DNA from: Pseudomonadota bacterium
Lineage (GTDB): Bacteria > Pseudomonadota > Gammaproteobacteria > Burkholderiales > Gallionellaceae
Assembly: GCA_021822115.1 (NCBI GenBank)
Contig: JAJZSA010000051.1
Coordinates: forward strand, 1 to 18,784
Direction of reading: 5' to 3'
DNA length: 18,784 nucleotides
Position 1 is the first letter of the stretch; each line of letters starts with the position of its first letter. Of this stretch, positions 7,432 to 17,741 are shown piece by piece. The notes below the pieces were generated by a model, which searched no databases, was not told the origin of the DNA, and saw only the letters and a list, made by a program, of their open reading frames with translations. The translations under genes and the position numbers were made by a program.

Positions 7432-9156
7432 TCAAGAGTCGGAATGTGCGGACGGTGGCGCATCGAAGAAACGCACCTGGTTGCGTCCGGCCTCCTTGGC
7501 CTGGTACATGGCCTCGTCGGCCAGGCGCAGCAGGTCTTCGCGCGATTTGCAGCGCTGGTCGAACAGCACCACGCCGATGCTGGCAGTGCAACGATGCTCC
7601 ACCCCATAGGGGGCCGTGCCGTCCTCATGCGTCACCTGCAAATGATAAGGCTCCCCCAATGCATGGCGGATCTTCTCGGCGACCTGCATGGCGCGCTGCG
7701 CCGAAGCCGCATGCTCCTCGCTCAATTCGTACAGCATGACCACGAACTCGTCGCCGCCGAAACGCGCCACGGTGTCCATCTGGCGCACGCAGGACTGGAT
7801 GCGCCGCGCCACTTCGACCAACAGCAGGTCGCCCACGTCATGCCCGTGCGCGTCGTTGAGCGGCTTGAAGTTGTCCAGATCGATGAACATCAGCGCGGCA
7901 TGACGCTGGCTGCGCTTGCAGGCGGCCACCACCTGGTCGAAGCGATCCAGCAGCAAGCGCCGGTTGGGCAAGTGCGTGAGCGGGTCGTAGAAGGCCAGAT
8001 TGCGGATCTGCTCCTCGGCCTTGCGCCGCTCGCTGATGTCGCGCGTGACACCGAGCAGGAGAGGTTCGCCCTTGTCGTTGCGCGCGAAATGGGTGGTCAC
8101 CTCGGTCCACACCGTGGAGCCGTCGCGCCGCTGTTGCTCCACCTCGTCGGTATAGACATGGGTGCCGTCACGCCCGGCCTGGAAGTCGTCGTGCCGTTGC
8201 GCGATGAGTTGCTCGATGCGCGTCCACGATTCCGGCGCCAGCACCTGCTGCAAGGACTGGGCCATCGCCTCGTCCACCGAATGGCCGCGCAACTTCTGTA
8301 CCGACGGACTCACGAATTCCCAGCGTGCCTGCGCCAGGTTGTAGACCCAGATGACATCGGAGATGTTGTCGGCAAGGAAACGGTATTTGGCTTCGCTCTC
8401 GCGGATGATGCGCTGCTGCGCATCCAGCGCATCCAGCATGCGGTCGATGTGGCGGCCGAGGCGACCGATCTCGTCGGCACGCCGGATGTCGGCGCGCTGC
8501 TTGCCCCAGCCTTGCTCCACGGCCGCAGTCACCTGCATCAACTGCTGCAAACCTTGCGTCAGGCGTTTCGCCAGCAGCAGCGCGACCATGGACACCACCG
8601 CCACCAGCAGCAGGCCGAACCACAGCCAGTAGCGGGTAAGCTCGGCCAGACTGGCGTTCACCGTGTCGCGTGACATCTCCACGCGCACCCAACCCAGCAA
8701 GCGCCCGCCCAGAAACACCGGGTGCGCGATCACGATCTGGTTGCGCGTATCCAACAGCACCAACTGGTCTTGCACCTGCGATCCCAGCATCGAACGGCTC
8801 AGTGCATCGGTAACGTAGAAACCGATCTCCGCCGGATTGGTGGAAGCCAGCACCTCGCCTTGCGGATTGAGGAAATAGGCACGCTGCATATCGCTGGTGC
8901 GCGCGAAGCCTTGCACCACTTCCTGCAAACCGGCCAGATCGTTGGCCAGCGCCCAGGAGGTGCTGCTGATGGCCAGCGCATGTGCCAGCGAGGCCGCACG
9001 CTCATCCGCCGTCTGATAATGCGCGACACGCTGCTGCTCCAGCACCAGCATGCCGAAGATCACCATCATCGCCAGTGCGGACAAGGCGAAGCCCAGCACC
9101 AGTTGCCGGCGGATGGAGCCGCGCCAGAATGCGAAACGGGAGTAAAGGTCGCTCAT
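7432..9156 (-). CDS. Membrane-bound sensor diguanylate cyclase (HAMP-PAS-GGDEF)
   Basis: This encodes 574 residues. A first membrane segment lies at about 18-40, a periplasmic sensor region at about 41-175, a second membrane segment at about 176-196, then HAMP (about 197-250), PAS/PAC (about 256-375, ending TRDISERRKAEEQ) and GGDEF (about 385-565). The active-site loop is intact (FGGDEF, 467-471), and an inhibitory I-site R458-Q-M-D461 lies five residues before it, so the protein should make c-di-GMP from GTP with product feedback. There is no EAL domain. Its ATG follows the stop codon of the upstream PhnD-like lipoprotein gene after only 4 bases, implying co-transcription and a joint sensing role at the inner membrane. 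Confidence 0.93.
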   Translation of the reverse strand: MSDLYSRFAFWRGSIRRQLVLGFALSALAMMVIFGMLVLEQQRVAHYQTADERAASLAHALAISSTSWALANDLAGLQEVVQGFARTSDMQRAYFLNPQGEVLASTNPAEIGFYVTDALSRSMLGSQVQDQLVLLDTRNQIVIAHPVFLGGRLLGWVRVEMSRDTVNASLAELTRYWLWFGLLLVAVVSMVALLLAKRLTQGLQQLMQVTAAVEQGWGKQRADIRRADEIGRLGRHIDRMLDALDAQQRIIRESEAKYRFLADNISDVIWVYNLAQARWEFVSPSVQKLRGHSVDEAMAQSLQQVLAPESWTRIEQLIAQRHDDFQAGRDGTHVYTDEVEQQRRDGSTVWTEVTTHFARNDKGEPLLLGVTRDISERRKAEEQIRNLAFYDPLTHLPNRRLLLDRFDQVVAACKRSQRHAALMFIDLDNFKPLNDAHGHDVGDLLLVEVARRIQSCVRQMDTVARFGGDEFVVMLYELSEEHAASAQRAMQVAEKIRHALGEPYHLQVTHEDGTAPYGVEHRCTASIGVVLFDQRCKSREDLLRLADEAMYQAKEAGRNQVRFFDAPPSAHSDS

Positions 9157-9160
9157 ATCG

Positions 9161-10054
9161 TCAATACTCGATGTGACGCACCTGCTGCGAGAACTGCGTC
9201 AGGAAATCCAGCACCGGCTGATAGCGCAGATCGTCGGCGATCTCAAAACGGGTGATGCCCAGCCGGGCGACCATGGCTTGCCCTTGCGGCGTATCGCTCA
9301 AGGCAACCAATGCCCGCCCCACCGCCTGCGCCAGTTGCGGCGGGATATCCTGGCGCACCACCCAAGCGTTGTTGGGCAGAATTCCGGTCTGCCACTTCAC
9401 CTCGAGTTGCGCTGCCTGCTCGGGATGCTCCTGCTGGAAGGTCTGCCACGGTACAGGCCAGGTCGCGCCGGCCGCCACATGTCCGCGCAGCACGTTGAGG
9501 ATGGACGATTCCTGCGAGCCGACATAAAGATTCTCGATATCGCGGTTCACATCCAGCCCATGGGTATGCAGGTAGTACTGCGGCATCATGGTCGCGGCCA
9601 ATGCCAATAACGCGGGATAGGAGACTTTCTTGCCCTTGAGGTCGCTCACTTTTTCGATGCCGCTGTCCTTGCGCACCAGGATGATGCCGCGGAACAGTTC
9701 GTCGTCGCCCATCTTGCCGAACACTCGATAGCCGTGATGCAGGGAACGCACGGTCTGGTAAGGATTGGGCATGGCGAAATCGAAATAGCCGCTGAACAAC
9801 TTCCTGTCGAAATCCTCGTAGTTGCGTGAAGCTTCCAGGCGGAAGCGCGCCTGCGGGATGCTGGCGTTGAGATGGTCGATCACCGGGCCGTAGACTTCGG
9901 CCAGCCGTTTGGGATTGTGCAGGGGATGGATGCCGACCACGTATTCATGCGCGAGGCCGGCGGGCGGCGGACTGAACTCCGGCTGATAGTCGGCTGACTG
10001 CCGTTCGCAAGCCAGCAAAACCAAGACACATGCGATCAAGCCCAGCCGCTTCAT
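9161..10054 (-). CDS. PhnD-like periplasmic substrate-binding lipoprotein
   Basis: This encodes 297 residues from the ATG at 10054, chosen over an upstream in-frame start because GGGGGGAGAG precedes it and the signal peptide begins there. The N-terminus MKRLGLIACVLVLLACERQ is a lipoprotein signal with lipobox LLAC. The body is a type 2 periplasmic-binding fold of the phosphate/phosphite/phosphonate (PhnD) family, with YGPVIDHLN, FDFAMPNPYQT, KVSDLKGKKVSYP and a late PNNAWVVRQDIPP segment. No ABC permease or ATPase gene is adjacent; instead a GGDEF cyclase follows at 4 bases. The likely role is therefore ligand capture for signalling rather than transport. The true ligand is unknown and phosphonate should not be assumed. 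Confidence 0.88.
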   Translation of the reverse strand: MKRLGLIACVLVLLACERQSADYQPEFSPPPAGLAHEYVVGIHPLHNPKRLAEVYGPVIDHLNASIPQARFRLEASRNYEDFDRKLFSGYFDFAMPNPYQTVRSLHHGYRVFGKMGDDELFRGIILVRKDSGIEKVSDLKGKKVSYPALLALAATMMPQYYLHTHGLDVNRDIENLYVGSQESSILNVLRGHVAAGATWPVPWQTFQQEHPEQAAQLEVKWQTGILPNNAWVVRQDIPPQLAQAVGRALVALSDTPQGQAMVARLGITRFEIADDLRYQPVLDFLTQFSQQVRHIEY

Positions 10055-10080
10055 GCTCTCCCCCCGGACAGTATGGGGCG

Positions 10081-10108
10081 AGTGTAATCCGCCGCGGCCG
10101 CGCGACAA
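10081..10108 (-). promoter_or_regulatory. Candidate sigma-70 promoter of the PhnD-like/GGDEF operon
   Basis: On the minus strand TTGTCG (10103-10108) and TACACT (10081-10086) are separated by 16 bases. Each matches its consensus hexamer at four of six positions, and the -10 lies 26 bases upstream of the ATG at 10054. Plausible by position, but moderate in strength. Confidence 0.4.
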
Positions 10109-10158
10109 ACCATTTTGTTGATTACTGAAAAAACGCTGGCTATTCCGCCGGCTATCCG

Positions 10159-10164
10159 TATAAT
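10159..10164 (+). promoter_or_regulatory. Candidate -10 box of the DEAD-box helicase gene
   Basis: A perfect TATAAT stands in the divergent intergenic region, with only a weak -35 upstream. Transcription from here would give a leader of about 190 bases before the GTG at 10361. Confidence 0.5.
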
Positions 10165-10360
10165 GCGCGCCCTGCCGTCCCCGGACGGTAACGAGTCCAT
10201 CGTTTCCTGACCCCCTGCGGCCGCTGTTCCAAGACCGCTTCCTGCTTCACCGGTTAGCAACGATGATATTTGCGCCGGTTGAGGAAACACCCCTCACTGA
10301 ATTTCCCTGTGTGGCTGCATGCCATGCACGCGCTGTTGTATTTTTCTTTAAGGAATCACT

Positions 10361-11920
<1,560 letters not shown>

Positions 11921-11938
11921 GCCTGGCTGACGCGCACG

Positions 11939-11966
11939 AAAAGGCACGCCGCTGGCGTGCCTTTTT
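11939..11966 (+). terminator. Rho-independent terminator after the helicase gene
   Basis: GGCACGCC (11943-11950) and GGCGTGCC (11954-11961) form a perfect 8-bp stem with a 3-base loop, flanked by AAAA and followed by five T. It starts 18 bases after the helicase stop codon and separates the gene from map. Confidence 0.9.
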
Positions 11967-12025
11967 GTTGTATTGCTCCGGTCTATCTAATATCCTCGCG
12001 CCCTGTTGCGACAAGAACGAACATC

Positions 12026-12817
12026 ATGCCTATCAGCATCAAGACCCCAGACGAGATCGAAAAGATGCGCATCGCCGGACGCTTGGCCGGCGAGGTGCTG
12101 GACTACATCACCCCATATGTGCAGCCCGGCATCACCACCAATGAGCTGGATCAGTTGTGCCACGACTACATGGTGAAGGAGCAAGGCTGTATCCCTGCGC
12201 CGCTCAACTATGCGCCGGGCGGCCACACGCCGTATCCGAAATCCATCTGCACTTCGATCAACCATCAGGTGTGTCACGGCGTGCCGAGCGAGAAGAAATT
12301 GAAGAGCGGCGACGTGGTCAACCTCGACATCACGGTGATCAAGGACGGTTTCCACGGCGACACCAGCCGCATGTTCTATGTGGGCGAGCCTTCCATCCAG
12401 GCCAAGCGCCTGTGCGAGAAGACCCACGAAGCGATGTGGGTGGGAATCCGCCAGGTACGCGCCGGCGCACATCTGGGCGACATCGGCCACGCCATCCAGC
12501 AGTTCGCCGAAGGACTCGGTTACAGCGTGGTGCGCGAGTTCTGCGGCCACGGCATCGGCCGCAAGTTCCATGAAGAGCCACAGGTGCTGCATTACGGCAA
12601 AGCCGGTACCGGCGTGAAGCTGGAAGCCGGCATGATCTTCACCATCGAGCCGATGATCAACGCCGGCCGCAAGGAGATCAAGCAACTGGGCGACGGCTGG
12701 ACCATCGTGACCAAGGACCACAGCCTGTCCGCGCAATGGGAACACACCATCCTGGTCACCGCCACCGGCTACGAAGTGCTGACGCTCTCCGCCGGTTCCC
12801 CTCCCATCCCTGACTGA
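12026..12817 (+). CDS. map: Type I methionine aminopeptidase
   Basis: This encodes 263 residues, the length of bacterial type I enzymes, which remove the initiator Met from nascent proteins in the cytosol. The five metal ligands are in place with the spacing of E. coli Map: Asp101 (NLDI), Asp112 (GDTSR), His175 (GHGIG), Glu208 (FTIEP) and Glu239 (QWEHT). The start MPISIKTPDEIEKM is the conserved family N-terminus; the open frame upstream to 11957 is ignored. The ribosome-binding site is weak. A possible promoter, TTGTTG (11965-11970) with TAATAT (11988-11993) at 17 bases, abuts the preceding terminator. The stop codon TGA shares one base with the glnD ATG, implying co-translation. Confidence 0.97.
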   Translation: MPISIKTPDEIEKMRIAGRLAGEVLDYITPYVQPGITTNELDQLCHDYMVKEQGCIPAPLNYAPGGHTPYPKSICTSINHQVCHGVPSEKKLKSGDVVNLDITVIKDGFHGDTSRMFYVGEPSIQAKRLCEKTHEAMWVGIRQVRAGAHLGDIGHAIQQFAEGLGYSVVREFCGHGIGRKFHEEPQVLHYGKAGTGVKLEAGMIFTIEPMINAGRKEIKQLGDGWTIVTKDHSLSAQWEHTILVTATGYEVLTLSAGSPPIPD

Positions 12818-15348
12818 TGCCGCACCGCGCCTTACGCGATAGCCTGCGCGCCGCACGTCAGACCCTGCGGCAGCGTTATCTCGAAGCGCCCAACCCGGCG
12901 CGTTACCTGCGCGAACACACGCAGGTGATGGACGAACATCTGCGCCAGCTGTGGCGCACGGCGGCGCTGCCGCACGACCTGGCACTGGTCGCCGTGGGCG
13001 GTTATGGCCGGGCCGAGCTGTATCCCAAGTCCGACATCGATCTGCTGATCCTGTTGCCGAACGACGCGGATGAAGCCTTGCAGCAACGCTTGCAGACGCT
13101 GGTTGGCCAATGGTGGGACATGGGCCTGGAGATCGGCCACAGCGTGCGCACGGTCGCCGAGTGTCTGGCCGCCGCGAATGACATCACCGTGCAGACCAAC
13201 CTGCTGGAAGCACGCCTGCTGGATGGCGACGCCCTACTGTTCGCCACCTTGCAGGAAGCGGTGCATGCACAACTCGATCCGCGCGCGTTCTATCTGGCCA
13301 AGGCGCAGGAACAACAACAGCGCCACACGCGCCATGTGGATACCGACTTCAATCTGGAACCCAACCTGAAAGAGAGTCCGGGTGGCCTGCGCGACCTGCA
13401 CAACGTGCTGTGGATCGCCCGTGCGGCGGGCTGCGGCGATACCTGGCAGGCGCTGGCCCACAACGGTCTGCTCACCGCGACCGAAGCGCGCGAGGTGATG
13501 CGCCACCAACGTCTGCTGCAAGACCTGCGCATCCGCCTGCACGAACTGTGCGGCCGCCACGACGACCGGCTGGTGTTCGACTACCAGCAACCGCTGGCGG
13601 AACAGATGGGCTTCGTCGCGACGCCGCAACTGCGTGCCAGCGAACGCATGATGCGCCAGTACTACCGCACCAAGCGTGCCGTGCTGCAATTGAATGGCGT
13701 GCTGTTGCAGACCCTGCGCACACGCCTGTTCCCGGCCAGTCCCACGCGCCCGCTGAACGCCCGCTTCCTGGCGCGCGACGATACGCTGGAAGTGTGCGAC
13801 GACCAGTTGTTCGAGCGCGAGCCGTCCGCCATCCTGGAATGTTTCCTGTTGTTGCAACAGCATCCGGAATTGAGCGGCTTCTCCGCAGCCACCTTGCGCG
13901 CGCTGTGGCGTGCGCGGCGTCTGGTCGGCCCCGCCTTCCGCCGCGAACCGCGCCATCGCGCACTGTTCATGCAACTGTTCCGCCAGCCACAAGGCCTGAC
14001 GCATGCGCTGCGTCGCATGAACCAGCAGGACATCCTCGGCCGCTACCTGCCCGCCTTCGGGCGCGTGGTAGGCCAGATGCAGCATGACCTGTTCCACGTC
14101 TATACCGTGGACGAACACATCCTGATGGTGTTGCGCAACCTGCGCCGTGCCACGCTGGAACAGTACGCGCACGAATTCCCGCTGAGCAGCCGCCTGATCC
14201 ACGGCTTCGAGCACCCCGAAGTGCTATACCTCTCCGCGCTGTTCCACGACATCGCCAAGGGGCGCGGCGGCGACCATTCACTGCTGGGGCGTGCGGATGC
14301 GCGCCGTTTCTGCAATACGCACGGCATCTCGGCGGAAGACACCGAACTCATCGTGTGGCTGGTACAGAACCATCTGCGCATGTCGGCCACCGCGCAGAAG
14401 CAGGACCTGACCGACCAGGATGTGATCGCCGCCTTCGCCGCCGGGATCCCGGACGAGCGCCACCTGACCGCGCTCTATCTGCTGACCGTGGCGGATGTGC
14501 GCGGCACCAGTCCCAAGGTGTGGAACGCATGGAAAGGCAAGCTGCTGGAAGACCTGTACCAGGCCACGCTGCATTACCTGAACTACGGCAAGATCGCCGA
14601 CCAGATCGGCGCCACGCAACGGGAGGCGGCCGCCACGCTCAACCTGTATGCCATCGCGCCGGAACGCTACCTGCCGTTCTGGGCGCAGCTGGACGACGAG
14701 TATTTCATCCGCCACGAGGCGCACGAGATCGCCTGGCATACGCGCGTGCTCACCCAGCGTGCCGACGTCGCAGGCCCCATCATCAAGACACGCCTGTCGC
14801 GCATCGGCGAAGGCTTGCAGGTGCTGGTGTATCAGCGCGACCAGCCTTACCTGTTCGCGCGCATCTGCAATTTCTTCGCCCGCCTCAACTACAACATCAT
14901 GGAAGCCAAGGTGCACACCACCGAGCAAGGCTATGCGCTGGACAGCTTCCTGGTGATGGATGCCAATCAGGACAAGGCAGCCTATCGCGATGTGATGAAC
15001 TACATCGAGTTCGCACTGGCCGAACAGATCGCCGATGCCTCGGCATTGCCGGAGCCCGCCTTCGGCCGCCAGAGCCGCCAGCTCAAACATTTCCCCATCA
15101 AGCCGCAGGTGGAGATCGCGCGCGACGAGAAAGGCCGCTACATCCTGTCGCTGGTCGCCGGCGACCGGCCTGGCTTGCTGGCACGCATCGCCTACCTGCT
15201 CACGCGCCACCGGATACTGGTGCGCAGCGCCAAGATCAACACCCTCGGCTCGCGTGCCGAAGATACCTTCTGGATAGACGGCGACAGCCTGCCCGATGCG
15301 CAGGCACGCAATGCTTTGCGCGATACGCTGGCCGCGCAACTGGCATGA
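12817..15348 (+). CDS. glnD: Bifunctional uridylyltransferase/uridylyl-removing enzyme (PII modifier)
   Basis: This encodes 843 residues, slightly shorter than the enterobacterial protein. GlnD senses glutamine: it uridylylates PII (GlnB/GlnK) when glutamine is low and removes UMP when it is high, and so sets glutamine synthetase activity and NtrBC output. The nucleotidyltransferase motif GGYGRAELYPKSDIDLL spans 61-77, with Asp73 and Asp75 as metal ligands. The HD hydrolase domain shows LFHDIAKGRGGDHS with His477-Asp478. Two C-terminal ACT domains (about 667-745 and 775-843; LVAGDRPGLLARI in the second) bind glutamine. The ATG overlaps the map stop codon by one base. No T-tailed terminator follows; an AT-rich gap comes next. 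Confidence 0.97.
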   Translation: MPHRALRDSLRAARQTLRQRYLEAPNPARYLREHTQVMDEHLRQLWRTAALPHDLALVAVGGYGRAELYPKSDIDLLILLPNDADEALQQRLQTLVGQWWDMGLEIGHSVRTVAECLAAANDITVQTNLLEARLLDGDALLFATLQEAVHAQLDPRAFYLAKAQEQQQRHTRHVDTDFNLEPNLKESPGGLRDLHNVLWIARAAGCGDTWQALAHNGLLTATEAREVMRHQRLLQDLRIRLHELCGRHDDRLVFDYQQPLAEQMGFVATPQLRASERMMRQYYRTKRAVLQLNGVLLQTLRTRLFPASPTRPLNARFLARDDTLEVCDDQLFEREPSAILECFLLLQQHPELSGFSAATLRALWRARRLVGPAFRREPRHRALFMQLFRQPQGLTHALRRMNQQDILGRYLPAFGRVVGQMQHDLFHVYTVDEHILMVLRNLRRATLEQYAHEFPLSSRLIHGFEHPEVLYLSALFHDIAKGRGGDHSLLGRADARRFCNTHGISAEDTELIVWLVQNHLRMSATAQKQDLTDQDVIAAFAAGIPDERHLTALYLLTVADVRGTSPKVWNAWKGKLLEDLYQATLHYLNYGKIADQIGATQREAAATLNLYAIAPERYLPFWAQLDDEYFIRHEAHEIAWHTRVLTQRADVAGPIIKTRLSRIGEGLQVLVYQRDQPYLFARICNFFARLNYNIMEAKVHTTEQGYALDSFLVMDANQDKAAYRDVMNYIEFALAEQIADASALPEPAFGRQSRQLKHFPIKPQVEIARDEKGRYILSLVAGDRPGLLARIAYLLTRHRILVRSAKINTLGSRAEDTFWIDGDSLPDAQARNALRDTLAAQLA

Positions 15349-15713
15349 AAAAAATCGCAAAAATAGGCCAAATGGCATATTGACAAACGCAGATAATCCA
15401 CACCCACCGCGACTGTAGCCTCCCCGCCCCCGGCGCCCCTATCCACAAAACAAGGACTTACAACAAGTCATTGTTTTAAATAAACTTTAAATGCGTATAT
15501 TTTTTACGCAACAAAACCGGAAAGCCCATGAGTACGGCCTTTGGATGCCCTCCCCAGCCTTTCATCCACAAAGTTATCCCCAGCTTTTGTGAATAAAACG
15601 CAATTCGCTTTGCACTCCAAGAGTTAGCGTATCCCGGGCTTCTTTCCTTGCCCTGCACCGCCATCACGCGCTACAGTTCGCGCCTTGATTTTTTCATCTT
15701 CTGGAGTTGCTGC
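15349..15713. other. AT-rich intergenic region with a cluster of DnaA-box-like sites
   Basis: There is no coding signal here. Five 9-mers match the DnaA box TTATNCACA: TAATCCACA (15394-15402), CTATCCACA (15439-15447), TCATCCACA (15562-15570) and TTATCCCCA (15574-15582), each with one mismatch, and a perfect TTATTCACA on the minus strand (15588-15596). Between the second and third lies an AT-rich core (about 15470-15505) with a GCGTA/TACGC stem (15493-15497, 15505-15509). This is the layout of a DnaA-binding locus with an unwinding-like element. An oriC role is unproven because no dnaA, dnaN, parA or gidA gene is in the window. A weak exbB promoter candidate (TTGCCC 15648, TACAGT 15672) is also here. 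Confidence 0.5.
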
Positions 15714-16319
15714 GTGTTCAATCTCATCGAAGCGGCCGGTTGGCCGATCTGGTTGCTGATCCTCTGTTCGCTGGTTGCCGTCACCCTCATCATCGAGCGC
15801 GTGATCTACCTGCGCAGCAAGAACGTGATCCCGCCCAAACTGCTGGACGAAGTGGTGCAGGAGATGAAGCAGCGCGGCGTCAGCCCCGCCATGCTGGAAC
15901 GTCTGTCCAGCGGTTCGCCGCTGGGCAAGGTGTTCGCCGCCGGCCTGAAGAACATCAAGAGCCCGCCGCAGGTGATGAAGGAAGCCATCGAAGAGACCGG
16001 CCGCGCGGCCAGCCACGAGATGGAGCGTTTCCTCACCACGCTGGGCACCATCGCATCCATCAGCCCTCTGCTGGGATTGTTCGGCACGCTGATCGGCATG
16101 ATCGAGATCTTCGGCGCCCAGAATGCGGGCGGGGCCGCGCCGGCGGAACTGGCGCACGGCATCTCCGTGGCACTGTACAACACCGCCTTCGGCCTCATCG
16201 TGGCCGTGCCCAGCATGATCGCCTACCGTCATTTCCGCGCCCAGGTGGACAGCCTCACCATCGAGATGGAACAACAGGCCATCAAGCTGGTGGAAGTGGT
16301 GCATGGTGAACGCAAATGA
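15714..16319 (+). CDS. exbB: ExbB/TolQ/MotA-family proton channel protein
   Basis: This encodes 201 residues from the GTG at 15714, with GGAG (15703-15706) 7 bases upstream. This start places the first membrane helix at about residues 11-30, as in the family; the open frame further upstream is not used. Helices 2 and 3 lie at about 105-128 (GTIASISPLLGLFGTLIGM) and 152-172 (SVALYNTAFGLIVAVPSMIAY). ExbB pentamers with ExbD use the proton motive force to energise TonB-dependent outer-membrane transport. No tonB gene is adjacent, so a TolQ-like or alternative partner is possible. The stop overlaps the exbD start by four bases (ATGA). The position before lpxK is a recurrent betaproteobacterial arrangement. 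Confidence 0.92.
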   Translation: MFNLIEAAGWPIWLLILCSLVAVTLIIERVIYLRSKNVIPPKLLDEVVQEMKQRGVSPAMLERLSSGSPLGKVFAAGLKNIKSPPQVMKEAIEETGRAASHEMERFLTTLGTIASISPLLGLFGTLIGMIEIFGAQNAGGAAPAELAHGISVALYNTAFGLIVAVPSMIAYRHFRAQVDSLTIEMEQQAIKLVEVVHGERK

Positions 16320-16738
16320 ATTTCCGCCGCGGACGTGACCGCGAGACACCGGAGATCAACCTGATCCCGATGATCGACGTGTTGCTGGTGATCCTCATCT
16401 TCCTGATGGTCACTACCAGCTACGGCAAGTTCTCCGAATTGCAGATCAACCTGCCGCAGGCCGACGGTGCGGACAGCACCATCCCGGTGAGCAAACCCAT
16501 CGCCGTGGCGGTGGATGCCTCCGGTCATTATGCGATCGACGGCAAGCGCATCGATTTCAAGGACCGCGTGGAATTCGCGCAGGCCATGCGCAAGGCGGCC
16601 GGCAAGCAGGACGATCCGGTGATCGTCATCAATGCCGATGCCAAGGCCACGCACCAGTCGGTCATCGTCATCATGGAAGCCGCGCGCGAAGCCGGCTACG
16701 GACGCATCACCTTCACCACGCGCAACGCTGCCAAATAA
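16316..16738 (+). CDS. exbD: ExbD/TolR-family biopolymer transport protein
   Basis: This encodes 140 residues. A short basic cytoplasmic N-terminus (MNFRRGRDRETPEINLIPMI) leads into one membrane helix, IDVLLVILIFLMVTT, with the essential proton-carrying Asp21 at its start. The remaining residues (about 38-140) form the periplasmic domain, ending ITFTTRNAAK. ExbD works inside the ExbB channel to convert proton flow into motion of a TonB-type partner. Its ATG lies within the last codons of exbB (4-base ATGA overlap), so the two are translationally coupled. lpxK follows after 7 bases. Confidence 0.93.
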   Translation: MNFRRGRDRETPEINLIPMIDVLLVILIFLMVTTSYGKFSELQINLPQADGADSTIPVSKPIAVAVDASGHYAIDGKRIDFKDRVEFAQAMRKAAGKQDDPVIVINADAKATHQSVIVIMEAAREAGYGRITFTTRNAAK

Positions 16739-16745
16739 GCTGCCC

Positions 16746-17741
16746 ATGGAACGGCTGCAACAGCACTGGTATCGCCTGTCGCCGCTCCACCTGCTGCTGT
16801 ATCCCCTGAGTCTGTTGTTCCGCCTGCTGAGCGCGTTGCGTCGCGCGCTCTATCGCAGCGGTGCGCTGCGCTCGCTGCGCCTGCCGGTGCCGGTGATCGT
16901 GGTCGGCAACATCACCGTGGGCGGCACCGGCAAGACGCCGCTCACGCTGTGGCTGGCCGAACAACTGATCGCCGACGGCTGGCACCCCGGCATCATCAGC
17001 CGCGGCTATCGCAAGCAAGGTGCGGCACACGATGTACCGCGTAGCGTAGGGACTGACGCTAGCGCCGATGAGGTCGGCGACGAACCGCTGCTGATGGCGC
17101 GCCGCGCACTGTGCCCGGTATGGATCGGACGCGACCGCCCTGCCGCCGGGCTGGCGCTGATGGCAGCACATCCAGAATGCGACATCCTGATCTCCGATGA
17201 CGGCTTGCAACATTACCGTCTGCAGCGCGACATCGAGATCGTGGTGGTGGATGGTGCGCGCCGTTTCGGCAACGGCTTGTCGCTGCCGGCCGGTCCCTTG
17301 CGCGAACCGGTATCCCGGCTCAGACAGGTCGATGCGGTGGTGGTGAACGGCGACACGGCAAGCGAGCCCGGCACTTTCCCCATGTCGCTGCATGGCACGC
17401 TGTTCCGCAACCTGCTCAATCCGCAAGTGACGCGCACGGCGCAGGATTTCGCCGGTTTGCAGGTGCATGCCATCGCCGGCATCGGCCACCCGCAACGCTT
17501 CTTCCGCCACCTGCAACACCTGGGCCTGCACCCGAGCACGCATGCCTTCCCCGACCATCACCACTACGTGCCCGCCGACATCGAGCATGCCGCGGCGGAA
17601 GCCGTGCTCATGACCGAGAAAGATGCGGTAAAATGCGCCGCGTTCGCCACCGAGCGGCACTGGGTGTTGCAGGTGGATGCACAGATCGACCTGCCGCTGT
17701 TCAATCTCATCACGGAAAAACTCTCTCGACATGGACGCTAA
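16746..17741 (+). CDS. lpxK: Tetraacyldisaccharide 4'-kinase (lipid A synthesis)
   Basis: This encodes 331 residues, the family length. LpxK phosphorylates the 4' position of the tetraacyldisaccharide-1-phosphate to give lipid IVA, on the inner face of the inner membrane. The hydrophobic N-terminal region (about 11-30) contacts the membrane. The Walker A loop [11 protein letters not shown] spans 54-64, SRGYRK lies at about 85-90 and the conserved DDGLQH at 151-156. The ATG at 16746 gives the conserved N-terminus; an open frame upstream inside exbD is ignored. The ribosome-binding site is weak, consistent with coupling to exbD 7 bases before. The 3' end overlaps ycaR by 11 bases. Confidence 0.96.
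   Translation: MERLQQHWYRLSPLHLLLYPLSLLFRLLSALRRALYRSGALRSLRLPVPVIVVGNITVGGTGKTPLTLWLAEQLIADGWHPGIISRGYRKQGAAHDVPRSVGTDASADEVGDEPLLMARRALCPVWIGRDRPAAGLALMAAHPECDILISDDGLQHYRLQRDIEIVVVDGARRFGNGLSLPAGPLREPVSRLRQVDAVVVNGDTASEPGTFPMSLHGTLFRNLLNPQVTRTAQDFAGLQVHAIAGIGHPQRFFRHLQHLGLHPSTHAFPDHHHYVPADIEHAAAEAVLMTEKDAVKCAAFATERHWVLQVDAQIDLPLFNLITEKLSRHGR

Larger units (their letters stand above)
10055..10360. other. Divergent intergenic region with a long helicase leader
   Basis: This gene-free region holds the two divergent promoter candidates and, downstream of the TATAAT, a small perfect hairpin CCGTC-CCCG-GACGG (about 10174-10187), followed by a pyrimidine-rich stretch ending in AAGGA, 6 bases before the start codon. 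No known riboswitch fold was recognised. Long structured leaders are common in cold-inducible RNA helicase genes, but cold regulation is inference. Confidence 0.45.

Noticed and set aside
15380..15385. Perfect TTGACA, possible -35 box upstream of exbB
   Set aside because: No acceptable -10 hexamer lies 15-19 bases downstream, and it is more than 300 bases from the start codon.
15349..15713. Calling the DnaA-box cluster the chromosomal origin
   Set aside because: No dnaA, dnaN, gyrB, parAB or mnmG gene is nearby and skew cannot be computed here, so it is reported only as a DnaA-box cluster.
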